A stretch of 64,000 nucleotides of DNA from contig NZ_LR131147.1 of assembly GCF_900626285.1 (NCBI RefSeq), forward strand, positions 202,267-266,266, given 5' to 3'. The notes beneath the pieces are model-generated. The model was not told the origin of the DNA and did not search any database. It worked only from the letters and a program-made list of their open reading frames with translations. The position numbers and the translations under genes are program-made. Below are positions 47,988-55,800 of this stretch, one piece after another. Positions within the stretch are counted from its first letter, which is position 1. Every line of letters starts with the position of its first letter. Source of the DNA: Intestinimonas massiliensis (ex Afouda et al. 2020) (GTDB lineage Bacteria; Bacillota; Clostridia; Oscillospirales; Oscillospiraceae).

Positions 47988-49346
47988 ATGACAAACCAAC
48001 TGCAACAGCCGCTCTTCAGCCGGGACGCGCTGATCCGCCTGATCGGACCGCTGATCATCGAACAGCTGCTGCTGATGACAGTGGGTATGGCGGACACCGT
48101 AATGGTCACCACCGCAGGCGAGGCGGCGGTATCCGGTGTCTCGCTGGTGGATAATATCAATACACTGATCATCCAGATCTTCTCCGCCCTGTCCACCGGC
48201 GGCGCCGTGGTGGTCTCCCAGTACCTGGGCCGGCAGGATCTTGACAACGCCAAGACCGCCTCCAAGCAGCTGCTCTATACCATGTGCACTGTCTCCGTCC
48301 TGCTGATGGCGGTGGCTCTGGTCTTTCGCCAGCACATCCTGTCCCTGATCTTCGGCCGGGTGGAGGCCGACGTGATGGACAGCGCTCTGATCTACTTTCT
48401 GCTCACCGCCGCCGCCTACCCCTTTATGGGCATCTACAACGCCGGCGCCGCCCTGTTCCGGGCCATGGGCAACAGCAAGGTATCCATGTTCTGCTCCCTG
48501 ATCATCAATATCATCAATATTGTGGTTAACGCCATCTTCATTTTCGGCTTCCACTTCGGTGCCGCCGGCGCGGGCATCGGAACACTGGCCTCCCGCATCG
48601 CCGCCGCTATCATCATCATGGCCCTGCTGAACCATCCCGACCATACCGTGCGGGTGGAGGGACTGCTCCACGTTCAAATCAACGGAGGGATGATCAAGCG
48701 CATCCTCTTTATCGGCATTCCAAACGGCCTGGAAAACGGGATGTTTCAGGCCGGAAAACTAATGGTGCTGAACCTGATCACCACCTTCGGCACCTCCGCC
48801 GTGGCCGCCAACGCCATTGCCAACAGCGTGGCCGGTGTCGTCAACGTGCCCGGCATGGCTCTGGGCCTGGCTATCATCACGGTGATCGGGCGGTGCATGG
48901 GGGCCGGCGCCACCGACCAGGCCGTTTCCTATACCAAACGGCTTGTGGGCGCCAGCTATGTATTTATGTTCATCATGAGTACGGCCATGTTCTTCGGCGC
49001 CGATTTTCTGGTCTCCCTGTTCAATCTGAGCCCGGAGGCGGTGACAATGGCCGCCCAGGTGCTGCGGATCTGTGCGGTGGGCAACGTCATCTTCTGGCCC
49101 ATGGCCTTTACCTTGCCCAACTCCCTGCGGGCGGCGGGAGACGCGGTGTTTACCATGATCGTCTCCCTGTGCTCCATGTTCGCCTGCCGGGTGGCACTGA
49201 GTTACTTCCTGGCCTGCTCCTGGGGTCTGAATCTGGGCCTGGCCGGGGTATGGCTGGCTATGGTAGCCGACTGGGTGGTGCGCTCCGCTTTCTTCCTGAT
49301 CCGCTATTGGCGCGGCGGCTGGAAAAAAATCAAGGTCATCGAATGA
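47988..49346 (+). CDS. MATE-family efflux transporter
   Basis: 452 residues with 12 hydrophobic segments in two MatE repeats. The first repeat begins SRDALIRLIGPLIIEQLLLMTVGMADTVMVTTAGEAAVSGVSLVD, the standard MATE entry with Asp in the first helix region; the second begins MIKRILFIGIPNGLENGMFQAGKLMVL. Family members export drugs or metabolites with sodium or protons. A basic end (RGGWKKIKVIE) closes the protein. The gene ends 7 bases before the IS200-like right/left-end hairpin, so the element inserted right behind it. Confidence 0.9.
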   Translation: MTNQLQQPLFSRDALIRLIGPLIIEQLLLMTVGMADTVMVTTAGEAAVSGVSLVDNINTLIIQIFSALSTGGAVVVSQYLGRQDLDNAKTASKQLLYTMCTVSVLLMAVALVFRQHILSLIFGRVEADVMDSALIYFLLTAAAYPFMGIYNAGAALFRAMGNSKVSMFCSLIINIINIVVNAIFIFGFHFGAAGAGIGTLASRIAAAIIIMALLNHPDHTVRVEGLLHVQINGGMIKRILFIGIPNGLENGMFQAGKLMVLNLITTFGTSAVAANAIANSVAGVVNVPGMALGLAIITVIGRCMGAGATDQAVSYTKRLVGASYVFMFIMSTAMFFGADFLVSLFNLSPEAVTMAAQVLRICAVGNVIFWPMAFTLPNSLRAAGDAVFTMIVSLCSMFACRVALSYFLACSWGLNLGLAGVWLAMVADWVVRSAFFLIRYWRGGWKKIKVIE

Positions 49347-49352
49347 CAATCA

Positions 49353-49885
49353 GGACCACGCGTGAATGCGTGGCTTGCACAAGCCCTGAAAGGGCATAGT
49401 GGATTGATTACCTCGCTCTCCCCCTAAAAGGGTTTTCGTACTCTTTGGTGCTAACCCTATCCTCTATTTATCTGATCGTGCTTCTCTTGCTCTTGAATAT
49501 ATTTCCTCAGGGCCTTCTCCCGGATGCCTACGGTGCTCACATAGTACCCGGTCGCCCAGAAATGCCGGTTCCCAAACTTATACTTCAAATTTGCGTGACA
49601 CTCGAATATTATCATTGCGCTTTTCCCCTCCAGGATTGCTGCTCCTTTCCGCTTGCACAAATCCCGGATAATCTCCCGGATATCCTCTCGTATCCCCCAA
49701 TAGTCTATCTTCCTCCGATATTTTGGGGTGAATACGATGTGATACTTGCATACCCATTTACTATGCGTTAGACTGTCTGCCATAGAGCTTCACCGTCTTT
49801 CTTGCTTTTTGATGGCCTGAACATCCATCATTCTACCAGCGGTGCGGCTCTTTTTCGTTTTTGACCTCACCCGCAGAGCGGGTGG
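49353..49885 (-). mobile_element. IS200/IS605-family remnant
   Basis: A TnpA-like gene is flanked by subterminal hairpins typical of IS200: CCACGC-GTGAAT-GCGTGG near 49355-49372 and CACCCGC-AGA-GCGGGTG near 49868-49884. Exact ends are not defined. The tnpA gene has an internal deletion, so it cannot move on its own, though the ends could respond to a complete TnpA elsewhere. No TnpB is present. Confidence 0.75.
49457..49783 (-). pseudogene. tnpA: IS200/IS605 TnpA transposase lacking the HUH motif
   Basis: 108 residues against the usual about 140-155. The N-terminus is normal (SKWVCKYHIVFTPKYRRKIDYWGIREDIREIIRDLCKRKGA), but AILEGKSAMIIFECHANLKYKFGNRHFW joins two parts that are normally separated by about 29 residues including the metal-binding H-x-H motif (PDHIHML type). 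The tyrosine helix (RKYIQEQEKHD) remains. The deletion is in frame, so the frame stays open while catalysis must be lost. Confidence 0.85.
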
Positions 49886-49985
49886 CTATTTCTTTTGCTC
49901 CCGCAGAAGTCACTAAATCGAGGCAAAAAAGAGCGTCTGCCTTTTGGTGCCCCCTGACAGGGGTAACTTTGCAGGTGTCTGAACC

Positions 49986-50022
49986 CCCGGCAGATATTGC
50001 TTCGGCAGTATCTGCCGGGGAC
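49986..50022 (+). terminator. Hairpin next to serine recombinase gene end
   Basis: CCCCGGCAGATA ... TATCTGCCGGGG stem with a 12-base inner part, followed on the plus strand by CTTCTTTTTG. It has terminator form for rightward transcription and lies 11 bases past the stop of the leftward recombinase gene. The segment 49886-49985 shows no gene. Confidence 0.55.
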
Positions 50023-50033
50023 TTCTTTTTGTC

Positions 50034-51683
50034 TCACGCACCCTTGGCGGTGGACTGACCTTTCGGCTGTGGCAGTTCCACACAGCCAATGTCATTGTAG
50101 TGGATTTCTACTGTCTGCTGAGCGTGCTTGCTCCACTTCACGTCCTTTTCGTGGACCACGATCTTTTGGATGAACAGCCGCAGCATCTCCGGCGTCAGCT
50201 CCTGGATGTCCGTGTACCGCTTTGCCAGGGAGATAAAGTGGTCGGTGCCGGACACCTGCTCCCGCAGCCTCTGGATGGCAGTTTCCTTTTCCGGGATGGC
50301 CTTGTTCAGCATTTCCATCTCCTGGGTGTAGCTGCCGGAGAGCGTCTGGAACTGCTCCGCTGTGATCCGCCCCAGGACGCTGTCCTCATAGAGCCGCTTG
50401 AAGATGCTGTCCAGCTCTCTGCTCCGCTTCTTCATAGCGGCCAATTCCCATTCCAGCCCACGCATCTCTTTTCGGATCTCCGCAGACTGTCTGCTGCCGA
50501 TGTATGCGGCAAACTCCTGGGTGTGCTCCCTGGCCATTGCTGTCACCCGCCGCAGATCCTCCAGGACCACGTCATCTAGTATGCACTCCCGGATATAGTG
50601 GGCGGTGCAGAGGGTGACGTCCTTCTTGTAGGTCCGGCAGGTGAAGTGGTTGTAGGACCGGCTCATGGTATGGGCGCGGTGGAGCACCATGGTACTCCCG
50701 CAGTCGGCGCACACCACCAGCCCGGAATACTTGTTCTGCTCGTCCATCTTGGTAGGCCGCCGTTTGTGCTGGCGTACCTGCTGGACGATATCCCAGACTT
50801 CCCGGCTCACCAGGGCGGGGTGGGTGTTTTCCAGCACCATGCACTCTTCCCTGGGATGTTCCACTTTTCGCTTGTCCTTGTAGGAACGAGTGCTGTACCG
50901 GAGATTGATGGTGTTGCCAAGGTAGATCTCGTTCTCCAGCATGTTGGCCACGGTGCTGCTGGTCCAGTGATAGGGGTTTTCTGCGTCCAGACTGGTGTGC
51001 GTGAGCCCGTGCCGCTCATAGGCGTAGGTCGTGGGGCACAGTACCTGCTCCCGCTTTAGCAGCCGGGCGATCTGGCTGGGTCCCTGTCCGGCGGCACACA
51101 GGGCGAAGATACGCCGCACCACGGCAGCGGCCTCCTCGTCCACCACCAGCTTCTTGCGGTCCTGCTCGTCCTTGCGGTAGCCGTAGGGCGCTCTGGTGCC
51201 TAGCCGCTCCCCGCGCTCCGCCTTGGCCCGCTGCACCGCCCGGATCTTCCGGCTGGTGTCCCGGATGAACCACTCATTAAACAAGTTCTTGAAGGGCATC
51301 AGCTCCGTGCTCTCACTCCGGTCGGTGTCCACATTGTCGTTGATGGCGATGTAGCGGACGCCGAACATGGGGAACCGCTCCTCAATGTACAGCCCCGTGT
51401 GGAGCTGGTTACGTCCCAGCCGGGACAAGTCCTTGGTGATGATGGTGCGGATCTTCCCGTTTTCCATATCCGTCATCATCTGCTGGAAGCCGGGGCGGTT
51501 GAAGCTGCCTCCGGAATAGCCATCATCCACATAAAAGCGGGGGTTGGGGAAGCGGTGCTCCCGTGCATACCTCTCCAGGATATTCCGCTGGTTCTGGATG
51601 CTGTTGGACTCTCCGTCCGCCCCGTCATCCTGACTGAGACGGCAGTACAGGGCGGTGATCTCATTCTGGTTTGACTGTTTCAT
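50034..51683 (-). CDS. Large serine recombinase (TnpX/Tn4451 type)
   Basis: 549 residues from ATG 51683 (MKQSNQNEITALYCRLSQDD) with AAAGGAGGG upstream. The N-terminal resolvase domain has the catalytic Ser in YCRLSQDD and the DLSRLGRN motif (about 95). The recombinase domain follows (APYGYRKDEQDRKKLVVDEEAAAVVRRIF), then a zinc ribbon (CADCGSTM ... CRTYKKDVTLC), a coiled coil and a C-terminal DUF4368-like part (ELTPEMLRLFIQKIVVHEK). It inserts and excises transposons through circular forms. It is intact and heads the mobile island. Confidence 0.93.
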   Translation of the reverse strand: MKQSNQNEITALYCRLSQDDGADGESNSIQNQRNILERYAREHRFPNPRFYVDDGYSGGSFNRPGFQQMMTDMENGKIRTIITKDLSRLGRNQLHTGLYIEERFPMFGVRYIAINDNVDTDRSESTELMPFKNLFNEWFIRDTSRKIRAVQRAKAERGERLGTRAPYGYRKDEQDRKKLVVDEEAAAVVRRIFALCAAGQGPSQIARLLKREQVLCPTTYAYERHGLTHTSLDAENPYHWTSSTVANMLENEIYLGNTINLRYSTRSYKDKRKVEHPREECMVLENTHPALVSREVWDIVQQVRQHKRRPTKMDEQNKYSGLVVCADCGSTMVLHRAHTMSRSYNHFTCRTYKKDVTLCTAHYIRECILDDVVLEDLRRVTAMAREHTQEFAAYIGSRQSAEIRKEMRGLEWELAAMKKRSRELDSIFKRLYEDSVLGRITAEQFQTLSGSYTQEMEMLNKAIPEKETAIQRLREQVSGTDHFISLAKRYTDIQELTPEMLRLFIQKIVVHEKDVKWSKHAQQTVEIHYNDIGCVELPQPKGQSTAKGA

Positions 51684-51765
51684 ACAGCCCTCCTTTTTTC
51701 TCGTCAAACCGTTTCAGCGCATCGCGCCTACACAATACCCCAAAGCCTGGGGAATGTCCAGCCCT

Positions 51766-51942
51766 TTAGGCACACAGCTTTCCTTGCTGCGCGTCCAGGT
51801 CGATGAGGGCTTTCAGCTTGTCCTCCGGGGTGGCGCTGCCCTGTACCGGGAACACGGACACCACCTGGATGAGCTGCCCATGGGAGCGCTGAAGGCGTTC
51901 CACGGTTACCTGTTGAACTTTGCTCTTTTGTTCTTCTGACAT
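51766..51942 (-). CDS. Small transposon-associated protein
   Basis: 58 residues from ATG 51942 (MSEEQKSKVQQVTVERLQRSHGQ) with GGAGGAAACG upstream. Charged, no membrane segment. Short proteins at this place, upstream of the recombinase gene, are common in Tn4451-like elements (some are labelled TnpW), but the assignment is uncertain. A palindrome array lies directly upstream. Confidence 0.55.
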   Translation of the reverse strand: MSEEQKSKVQQVTVERLQRSHGQLIQVVSVFPVQGSATPEDKLKALIDLDAQQGKLCA

Positions 51943-51960
51943 TTTCGTTTCCTCCATCTC

Positions 51961-52002
51961 TGCTCTGGAAGGTTTGGCAACCTTGCCAAACCTTCCAGAG
52001 CA
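51961..52002. repeat. Palindrome A1
   Basis: Perfect inverted repeat with 20-base arms (starting TGCTCTGGAAGGTTTGGCAA) and a 2-base centre CC. First of a family of palindromes sharing the half-site TTTyGrCAA next to the centre. Confidence 0.9.
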
Positions 52003-52003
52003 G

Positions 52004-52029
52004 CGCTTTTGACGATATCATCAAAAGCG
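52004..52029. repeat. Palindrome A2
   Basis: CGCTTTTGA ... TCAAAAGCG with GATATC at the centre, one mismatch. It abuts palindrome A1. Confidence 0.8.
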
Positions 52030-52067
52030 GTCTCCCGACTCTGTGGTATATTCCGCTCCTCCCGCGG

Positions 52068-52097
52068 ATTGCCTTTGACACTATTGTCAAAGGCGAT
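52068..52097. repeat. Palindrome A3
   Basis: GCCTTTGACA-CTAT-TGTCAAAGGC plus three further paired bases on each side (one G-T). Confidence 0.85.
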
Positions 52098-52231
52098 TTT
52101 CTGCTCCTGTGACATAAAAGTGACGCTCCTGACAATTCGGCTGAAAGCGCCCAGTTTCTCTCTGGGGCCATACCTATATCCCTACGCTGGGCCTGAGAGG
52201 CCACACGGGGCCTCCTATGGCCTTACAAGGG

Positions 52232-52576
52232 CTATTGCTGTGTGGAGAGAAGAAAGCATTCCTCGCAAAGCTTGTCCGCCAGAAACTCCAGCTGCGCGAT
52301 CTGCTCCGGGGCAAGTTCTCTGGCCCTTGGGCAGCGGGCGATCTGCCGGATGTTGGAGTAGATATGGTTCACGGCGGGATGCGGGTCCAGCTTCTGCCTG
52401 GGCATTCGGGCGTGGATCGTGTCCTTCTTGATCAGCTTGCGGAAATAAGTTGTGACCGGCAATCTGGTAATGGCCAGATAGCGGCACAGCCGCTGGTACT
52501 GTTCCTCCGTCATGCGGACGGACAGAGAACAGCTGTTGTCCCGCATGGGTAAGCGTGGCCTGTGTTTATACCGCAT
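52232..52576 (-). CDS. MobC-like relaxosome protein
   Basis: 114 residues from ATG 52576 (MRYKHRPRLPMRDNSCSLSVRMTEEQ), overlapping the preceding gene by 11 bases. N-terminal ribbon-helix-helix-type segment (CSLSVRMTEEQYQRLCRYLAITRLPVTTYFRKLI), then a helical C-terminus (PAVNHIYSNIRQIAR...), as in MobC accessory proteins of mobilisable plasmids and transposons. MobC helps a relaxase nick at oriT. No relaxase gene follows; the palindrome array and recombinase region come next. Confidence 0.7.
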   Translation of the reverse strand: MRYKHRPRLPMRDNSCSLSVRMTEEQYQRLCRYLAITRLPVTTYFRKLIKKDTIHARMPRQKLDPHPAVNHIYSNIRQIARCPRARELAPEQIAQLEFLADKLCEECFLLSTQQ

Positions 52577-52895
52577 AGGGGTACCCCAGCTTTCGCACTT
52601 GCCAGAACCGTTCCACCACCTGGGCCAGCCGCTGGACGGAAAAGCCCAACTGCTGGGCGGTGCCGCAGCCGCTGTTGAATGCCCTGGCCACGGCGTTGAT
52701 GTCCCGGCCAGCCTCATCCGCAAAGGCGATGGCCGCTCTCGTTTCCTCCTCCCGGTAGAGTATAGGGCGGTTTCGCTCCAGCTCTCTCATCAGCCAGGCG
52801 TTGGCGGATAACCCGGCAGCCCTGCTTTTCTCTTTCAGCTGGTCGTATTCCTCCTGGCTCATCCGGATGCAGGTACGGTGCGTTTGTGCGTTCAT
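52566..52895 (-). CDS. MobC/ribbon-helix-helix mobilisation protein
   Basis: 109 residues from ATG 52895 (MNAQTHRTCIRMSQEEYDQLK) with GAGGAGGAG upstream. The N-terminus is a ribbon-helix-helix (IRMSQEEYDQLKEKSRAAGLSANAWLMREL), the C-terminus is the MobC-like helical part (INAVARAFNSGCGTAQQLGFSVQRLAQVVERFW). It starts the two-gene mobilisation remnant. An inverted repeat lies 64 bases upstream. Confidence 0.7.
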   Translation of the reverse strand: MNAQTHRTCIRMSQEEYDQLKEKSRAAGLSANAWLMRELERNRPILYREEETRAAIAFADEAGRDINAVARAFNSGCGTAQQLGFSVQRLAQVVERFWQVRKLGYPYAV

Positions 52896-52959
52896 GCAGC
52901 TCCTCCTCTCGGAAGACGGCTCCAGGGCCATCCCCGGTTCTCGCACCCATCCTAACAGA

Positions 52960-52986
52960 TAATGCGGACAGTCTGTGTCCGCATTA
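52960..52986. repeat. Inverted repeat upstream of mobC-like pair
   Basis: TAATGCGGACA-GTCTG-TGTCCGCATTA, 11-base arms. Its position upstream of MobC genes makes it a candidate oriT arm or autoregulatory operator; terminator function is unlikely in the coding direction. Confidence 0.55.
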
Positions 52987-53129
52987 AAAAAGAAAAATGG
53001 GGGTCTCATGATGCACCCTGCCCTGGATTTCTTGACCTCCAGGGTGCTAACATGGACACCCTTGTACGGATTATAATGTACCCAATCATGTAGACAGTTT
53101 ATTGAAAAAACGACATCCTCATGCAGGTA

Positions 53130-53165
53130 AAAATCGGGTCCGGCAAGGTTGCCGAACCCGATTTT
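53130..53165. repeat. Palindrome B1
   Basis: 17-base arms (AAAATCGGGTCCGGCAA) with centre GG and one mismatch. Shares ATCGGGT with B2 and CGGCAA with B3. Confidence 0.9.
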
Positions 53166-53207
53166 CAGCGCAATGGACTGCCGCCGGAATTGCCAAATGT
53201 TCCAATG

Positions 53208-53241
53208 AGATCGGGTTTGACAATTTTGTCAAACCCGATCT
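53208..53241. repeat. Palindrome B2
   Basis: Perfect 16-base arms (AGATCGGGTTTGACAA) with centre TT. Confidence 0.92.
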
Positions 53242-53261
53242 TGCGTGGAAAATCTTCCGAA

Positions 53262-53289
53262 AACTTTTCGGCAACCTTGCCGGAAAGTT
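53262..53289. repeat. Palindrome B3
   Basis: 13-base arms (AACTTTTCGGCAA) with centre CC and one G-T pair. Confidence 0.85.
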
Positions 53290-53333
53290 CCGCCCGCAGG
53301 CGGCATTGGGGTCAGGGGTTTTCCCCTGCAAGC

Positions 53334-53353
53334 GCGTTTTGACATCAAAACGC
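53334..53353. repeat. Palindrome B4
   Basis: GCGTTTTGA-CA-TCAAAACGC, 9-base arms; the TTTTGA half is shared with A2. Confidence 0.75.
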
Positions 53354-53362
53354 TATGCTTGC

Positions 53363-53396
53363 GTGAAACGCCCGCCCTGAAGGGCGGGCGTTTCAC
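53363..53396. repeat. Palindrome B5
   Basis: Perfect 16-base arms (GTGAAACGCCCGCCCT) with centre GA. GC-rich and different in sequence from the other members. The stretch 53397-53599 that follows shows no convincing gene. Confidence 0.88.
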
Positions 53397-53599
53397 CGCC
53401 GCCAGGGGCGGCGAAGCCTTGCGCAGCGGAGCATGATTTGCTGCCTCACCGCACAAAGAATGGTCACACACTCAGATACACCGACGAGCGGAAGCCCCAC
53501 CCGTCCGCCTCAAACCGGGCATCATCACGTATGCCAAAACCTGCGAGACCTATGTGGCCTATCTGCACAGACATCTGTCTCATGATATAATGCGGAAGA

Positions 53600-53914
53600 T
53601 CACAAGCCCTCCAAGTGTCGCGCTACAATAGCGACCAGCGTCTTCCAATCTGCCGCCTGCTCCTCCAGTTTTTGCCAGCCTCGAGGTGTGACTCGATAGT
53701 ATTTCCGGGGCGGACCGCCGGAGGTTTTACCAGAAAACTGCTCCAGAGAACCCTCCCGATGCAGGCGGCGGAGGATGGCGTAAAAACTGCTCTCCTCCAC
53801 ATCGGGAAAGGACTGCCGGAGCCGCTTGATGATGTCGTAGCCGTACTGCTCCTGCTTAGCCACATCGGACAGCAGGCACAGCTCCAGCGCGCCGCGTTTA
53901 AGCTGGGCGTCCAT
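53600..53914 (-). CDS. PadR-family transcriptional regulator
   Basis: 104 residues. Winged helix of PadR type: LKRGALELCLLSDVAKQEQYGYDIIKRL, then EESSFYAILRRLHREGSLEQF and PPRKYYRVTPRGWQKLEE. Such regulators repress membrane-protein or efflux operons. It overlaps the end of the upstream HAAS-like membrane gene by 17 bases, and the operon promoter carries a nested palindrome that is probably its operator. Confidence 0.93.
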   Translation of the reverse strand: MDAQLKRGALELCLLSDVAKQEQYGYDIIKRLRQSFPDVEESSFYAILRRLHREGSLEQFSGKTSGGPPRKYYRVTPRGWQKLEEQAADWKTLVAIVARHLEGL

Positions 53915-54764
53915 GGCGGCCTCCCTTCCGGATGAGCAGGGCGGTCAGCGCCGCACCGCCCAATCCCACGACAAGCAAGACAGCCAGCGGGATCAGCAAG
54001 GCGGAATACGGCGAGAACGGCATCGCGTCCACGTCCAGCCAGGTTGAAAACGCAAACATCCGAGACATGGAACAAAGACAGCCCATACACCAGGCCGCAC
54101 CGGTCAATGGCCGGGAGCTGCCCTCCCGCCAAGTGCGCACCAGCAGCAACGCCAACATCACTAGCACCAGCAGTGAGCCCTCCTCCTTCAGCGTTCCGAT
54201 GACTACGCCGATCCCGGCCCCGGCCTCGGCAGTCTGCTGTTCGGGAGGGAGCGCCTGCTACTGCGGCACAAAGACTAGCATACACCAGGCGTAGTAGCCA
54301 TAAAACACTGCCCAAGCGGCCGCCGGGATGCCAAAGGCCGCAATACACCAGCGCCCAGGGTGCGGCAGATTGTCTTTTCTCACGTCCAGTTCCTTGCGCC
54401 AGCACAGCCACAGTACTGGGATAAGCAGAAACTCCACAATATAGAACCAGAAATAACCCGAGTTGGAAAATTGGAAGGTCTGCCATGTCCACCACCAGTT
54501 GAGAAACCCCGCCAGCAGCACCCACACAATGATCAGCAAGCCCAGCGGCTGCGTTCGCCGCCCGGACTCGCGCAGGATCGCCCGCGCCACCTCTGTCGGC
54601 GCGCCGAACTCCCGGCAGACCTCGGCCTCCGTTTTGCCTTCGGCCATGCGGTCGTCGAAAAAGCCGCTGTAATCCTCCACGATGGCGCGCGTCTCCCCGC
54701 TGGGCAGACGCCAGAACAGCGCCCATCTCAGCCGCCGGAGAAAGGCTTTCTTTGTCTTGTTCAC
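53898..54764 (-). pseudogene. HAAS/DUF1700-like membrane protein interrupted by an amber codon
   Basis: The frame begins at GTG 54764 (GGAGGAGTC upstream) and would give 288 residues, but a TAG at 54260-54258 stops it after 168; the same frame continues open for 120 codons to 53898. N-terminal HAAS domain (FLRRLRWALFWRLPSGETRAIVEDYSGFFDDRMAEGKTEAEVCREFGAPTEVARAIL) and about five membrane helices, two of them after the TAG (SLLVLVMLALLLVRTW and LLIPLAVLLVVGLGGAALTALLI). DUF1700-type proteins are usually paired with PadR regulators, as here. Either a recent nonsense mutation or two products. Confidence 0.75.
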
Positions 54765-54786
54765 CGTTGACTCCTCCTTTACACTA

Positions 54787-54824
54787 ACTACTGTTCATAA
54801 AACATATGTTTTCCAAACAGTAGT
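54787..54824. promoter_or_regulatory. Nested palindromic operator (probable PadR site)
   Basis: Outer arms ACTACTGTT / AACAGTAGT and an inner perfect palindrome AAAACATATGTTTT share one centre (54805.5). The site overlaps the -10 box of the operon. Confidence 0.7.
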
Positions 54825-54850
54825 ATAGCACGCCGATGCCAACCTGTCAA
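54822..54850 (-). promoter_or_regulatory. Promoter of HAAS-padR operon
   Basis: Minus-strand TTGACA (54850-54845), 17-bp spacer, TATACT (54827-54822). Confidence 0.85.
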
Positions 54851-55155
54851 TCTAGACAGATTCAGACCCAAATGGAGTCGTTGAGCAATAATGGCTCACC
54901 AAAAATAAGTGTGATTTTTTGGTAGAAAAATAAAAATCATAAGAGATCTTTCTTATATCGAGAGATCATTTTTCTCAACACTTCTCAAATAGCAGGGGCG
55001 CGGACAGCCAATCGACTGTCTGCGCCCTCTTCTGATATGCGCAAGAAGAAGGGCCTGCGGATTTCCACAGACCCTTCCTCGCTGATGCGCAAAATCGGTT
55101 TTTTGTTGTCCTTTTGCGGGGGTGCCTTTCGGCAGACGCTCTTTTTGTATCTCAA
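54851..55155. other. Intergenic segment with two terminator-like hairpins
   Basis: No gene seen. 54851-54990 is AT-rich. A stem GGGCGCGGACAG / CTGTCTGCGCCC lies at 54996-55027 with TCTTCT after it, and an imperfect stem at about 55047-55075 (AGGGTCTGTGGA / TCCGCAGGCCCT on the minus strand, followed by TCTTCTTG) probably ends the infC-rpmI-rplT transcript. Confidence 0.6.
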
Positions 55156-55512
55156 TTAGGCCAGCTGGGCCTTGGCCATCTCGGTCAGGGCGGTGAAGGC
55201 AGCCTTATCATTGACCGCCAGCTCAGCCAGCATCTTGCGGTTGATCTCCACGCCGGCCTTCTTCAGGCCGTTCATGAAGGTGGAATAGTTCATGCCGTTG
55301 CTCTTGCAGGCGGCGGAAATGCGGGTGATCCACAGCTGACGGAAGTCGCGCTTCTTCAGCCGGCGGCCGGTGTAAGCGTAGGTCAGGGACTTCATGACCT
55401 GCTCGTTGGCCATCTTGAAGTGCTTGCTCTTAGCGCCCCAGTAGCCCTTGGCCAGTTTCAGGATCTTATTTCTTCTCTTGCGCGTCATCATCGCGCCTTT
55501 CACTCTAGCCAT
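55156..55512 (-). CDS. rplT: 50S ribosomal protein L20
   Basis: 118 residues, standard length. MARVKGAMMTRKRRNKILKLAKGYWGAKSKHFKMANEQVMKS and the conserved RDFRQLWITRISAACKSNGMNYS. Early assembly protein of the large subunit. Last gene of infC-rpmI-rplT; in Bacillus L20 feeds back on the operon leader. Confidence 0.97.
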   Translation of the reverse strand: MARVKGAMMTRKRRNKILKLAKGYWGAKSKHFKMANEQVMKSLTYAYTGRRLKKRDFRQLWITRISAACKSNGMNYSTFMNGLKKAGVEINRKMLAELAVNDKAAFTALTEMAKAQLA

Positions 55513-55552
55513 TGTAAAAAGCCTCCTATTTTAAGGTAAAATCGTTCTTATC

Positions 55553-55756
55553 TTATTTGTAGGGGATCAAGCGCTTGATAGCGGGCTCATTGGTCTTGTC
55601 CGCGTAAGCGCCGGCGCGGAGGCCTCTCTTGCGCTTGGTGTCCTTGCCGTGGCCGTTGAGCAGGTGGGACTTGAAAGCATGGGCGCGCTTGACCTTGCCA
55701 GACTTGGTCAGGCTGAATCTCTTCTTCGCGCCGGAGTGAGTCTTCAGTTTAGGCAT
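55553..55756 (-). CDS. rpmI: 50S ribosomal protein L35
   Basis: 67 residues. MPKLKTHSGAKKRFSLTKSGKVKRAHAFKSHLL is diagnostic. GGAGTAAAC lies upstream. Middle gene of infC-rpmI-rplT. Confidence 0.97.
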   Translation of the reverse strand: MPKLKTHSGAKKRFSLTKSGKVKRAHAFKSHLLNGHGKDTKRKRGLRAGAYADKTNEPAIKRLIPYK

Positions 55757-55800
55757 GGTGGTTTACTCCTTTTCTGTTCAATTCGAGCGTAGGAAACTCT

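Noticed and set aside
51906..52115. 69-codon frame across palindromes A1-A3
   Set aside because: Its sequence is dictated by the inverted repeats and no ribosome site precedes it; treated as non-coding.
51961..53396. CRISPR array in the palindrome region
   Set aside because: Units are palindromes of differing length and sequence, with no constant repeat-spacer periodicity and no cas genes.
53397..53599. Possible relaxase remnant before padR
   Set aside because: A short stretch (TYAKTCETYVAYLHRHL) looked protein-like, but there is no start, no relaxase motif and no continuous frame.
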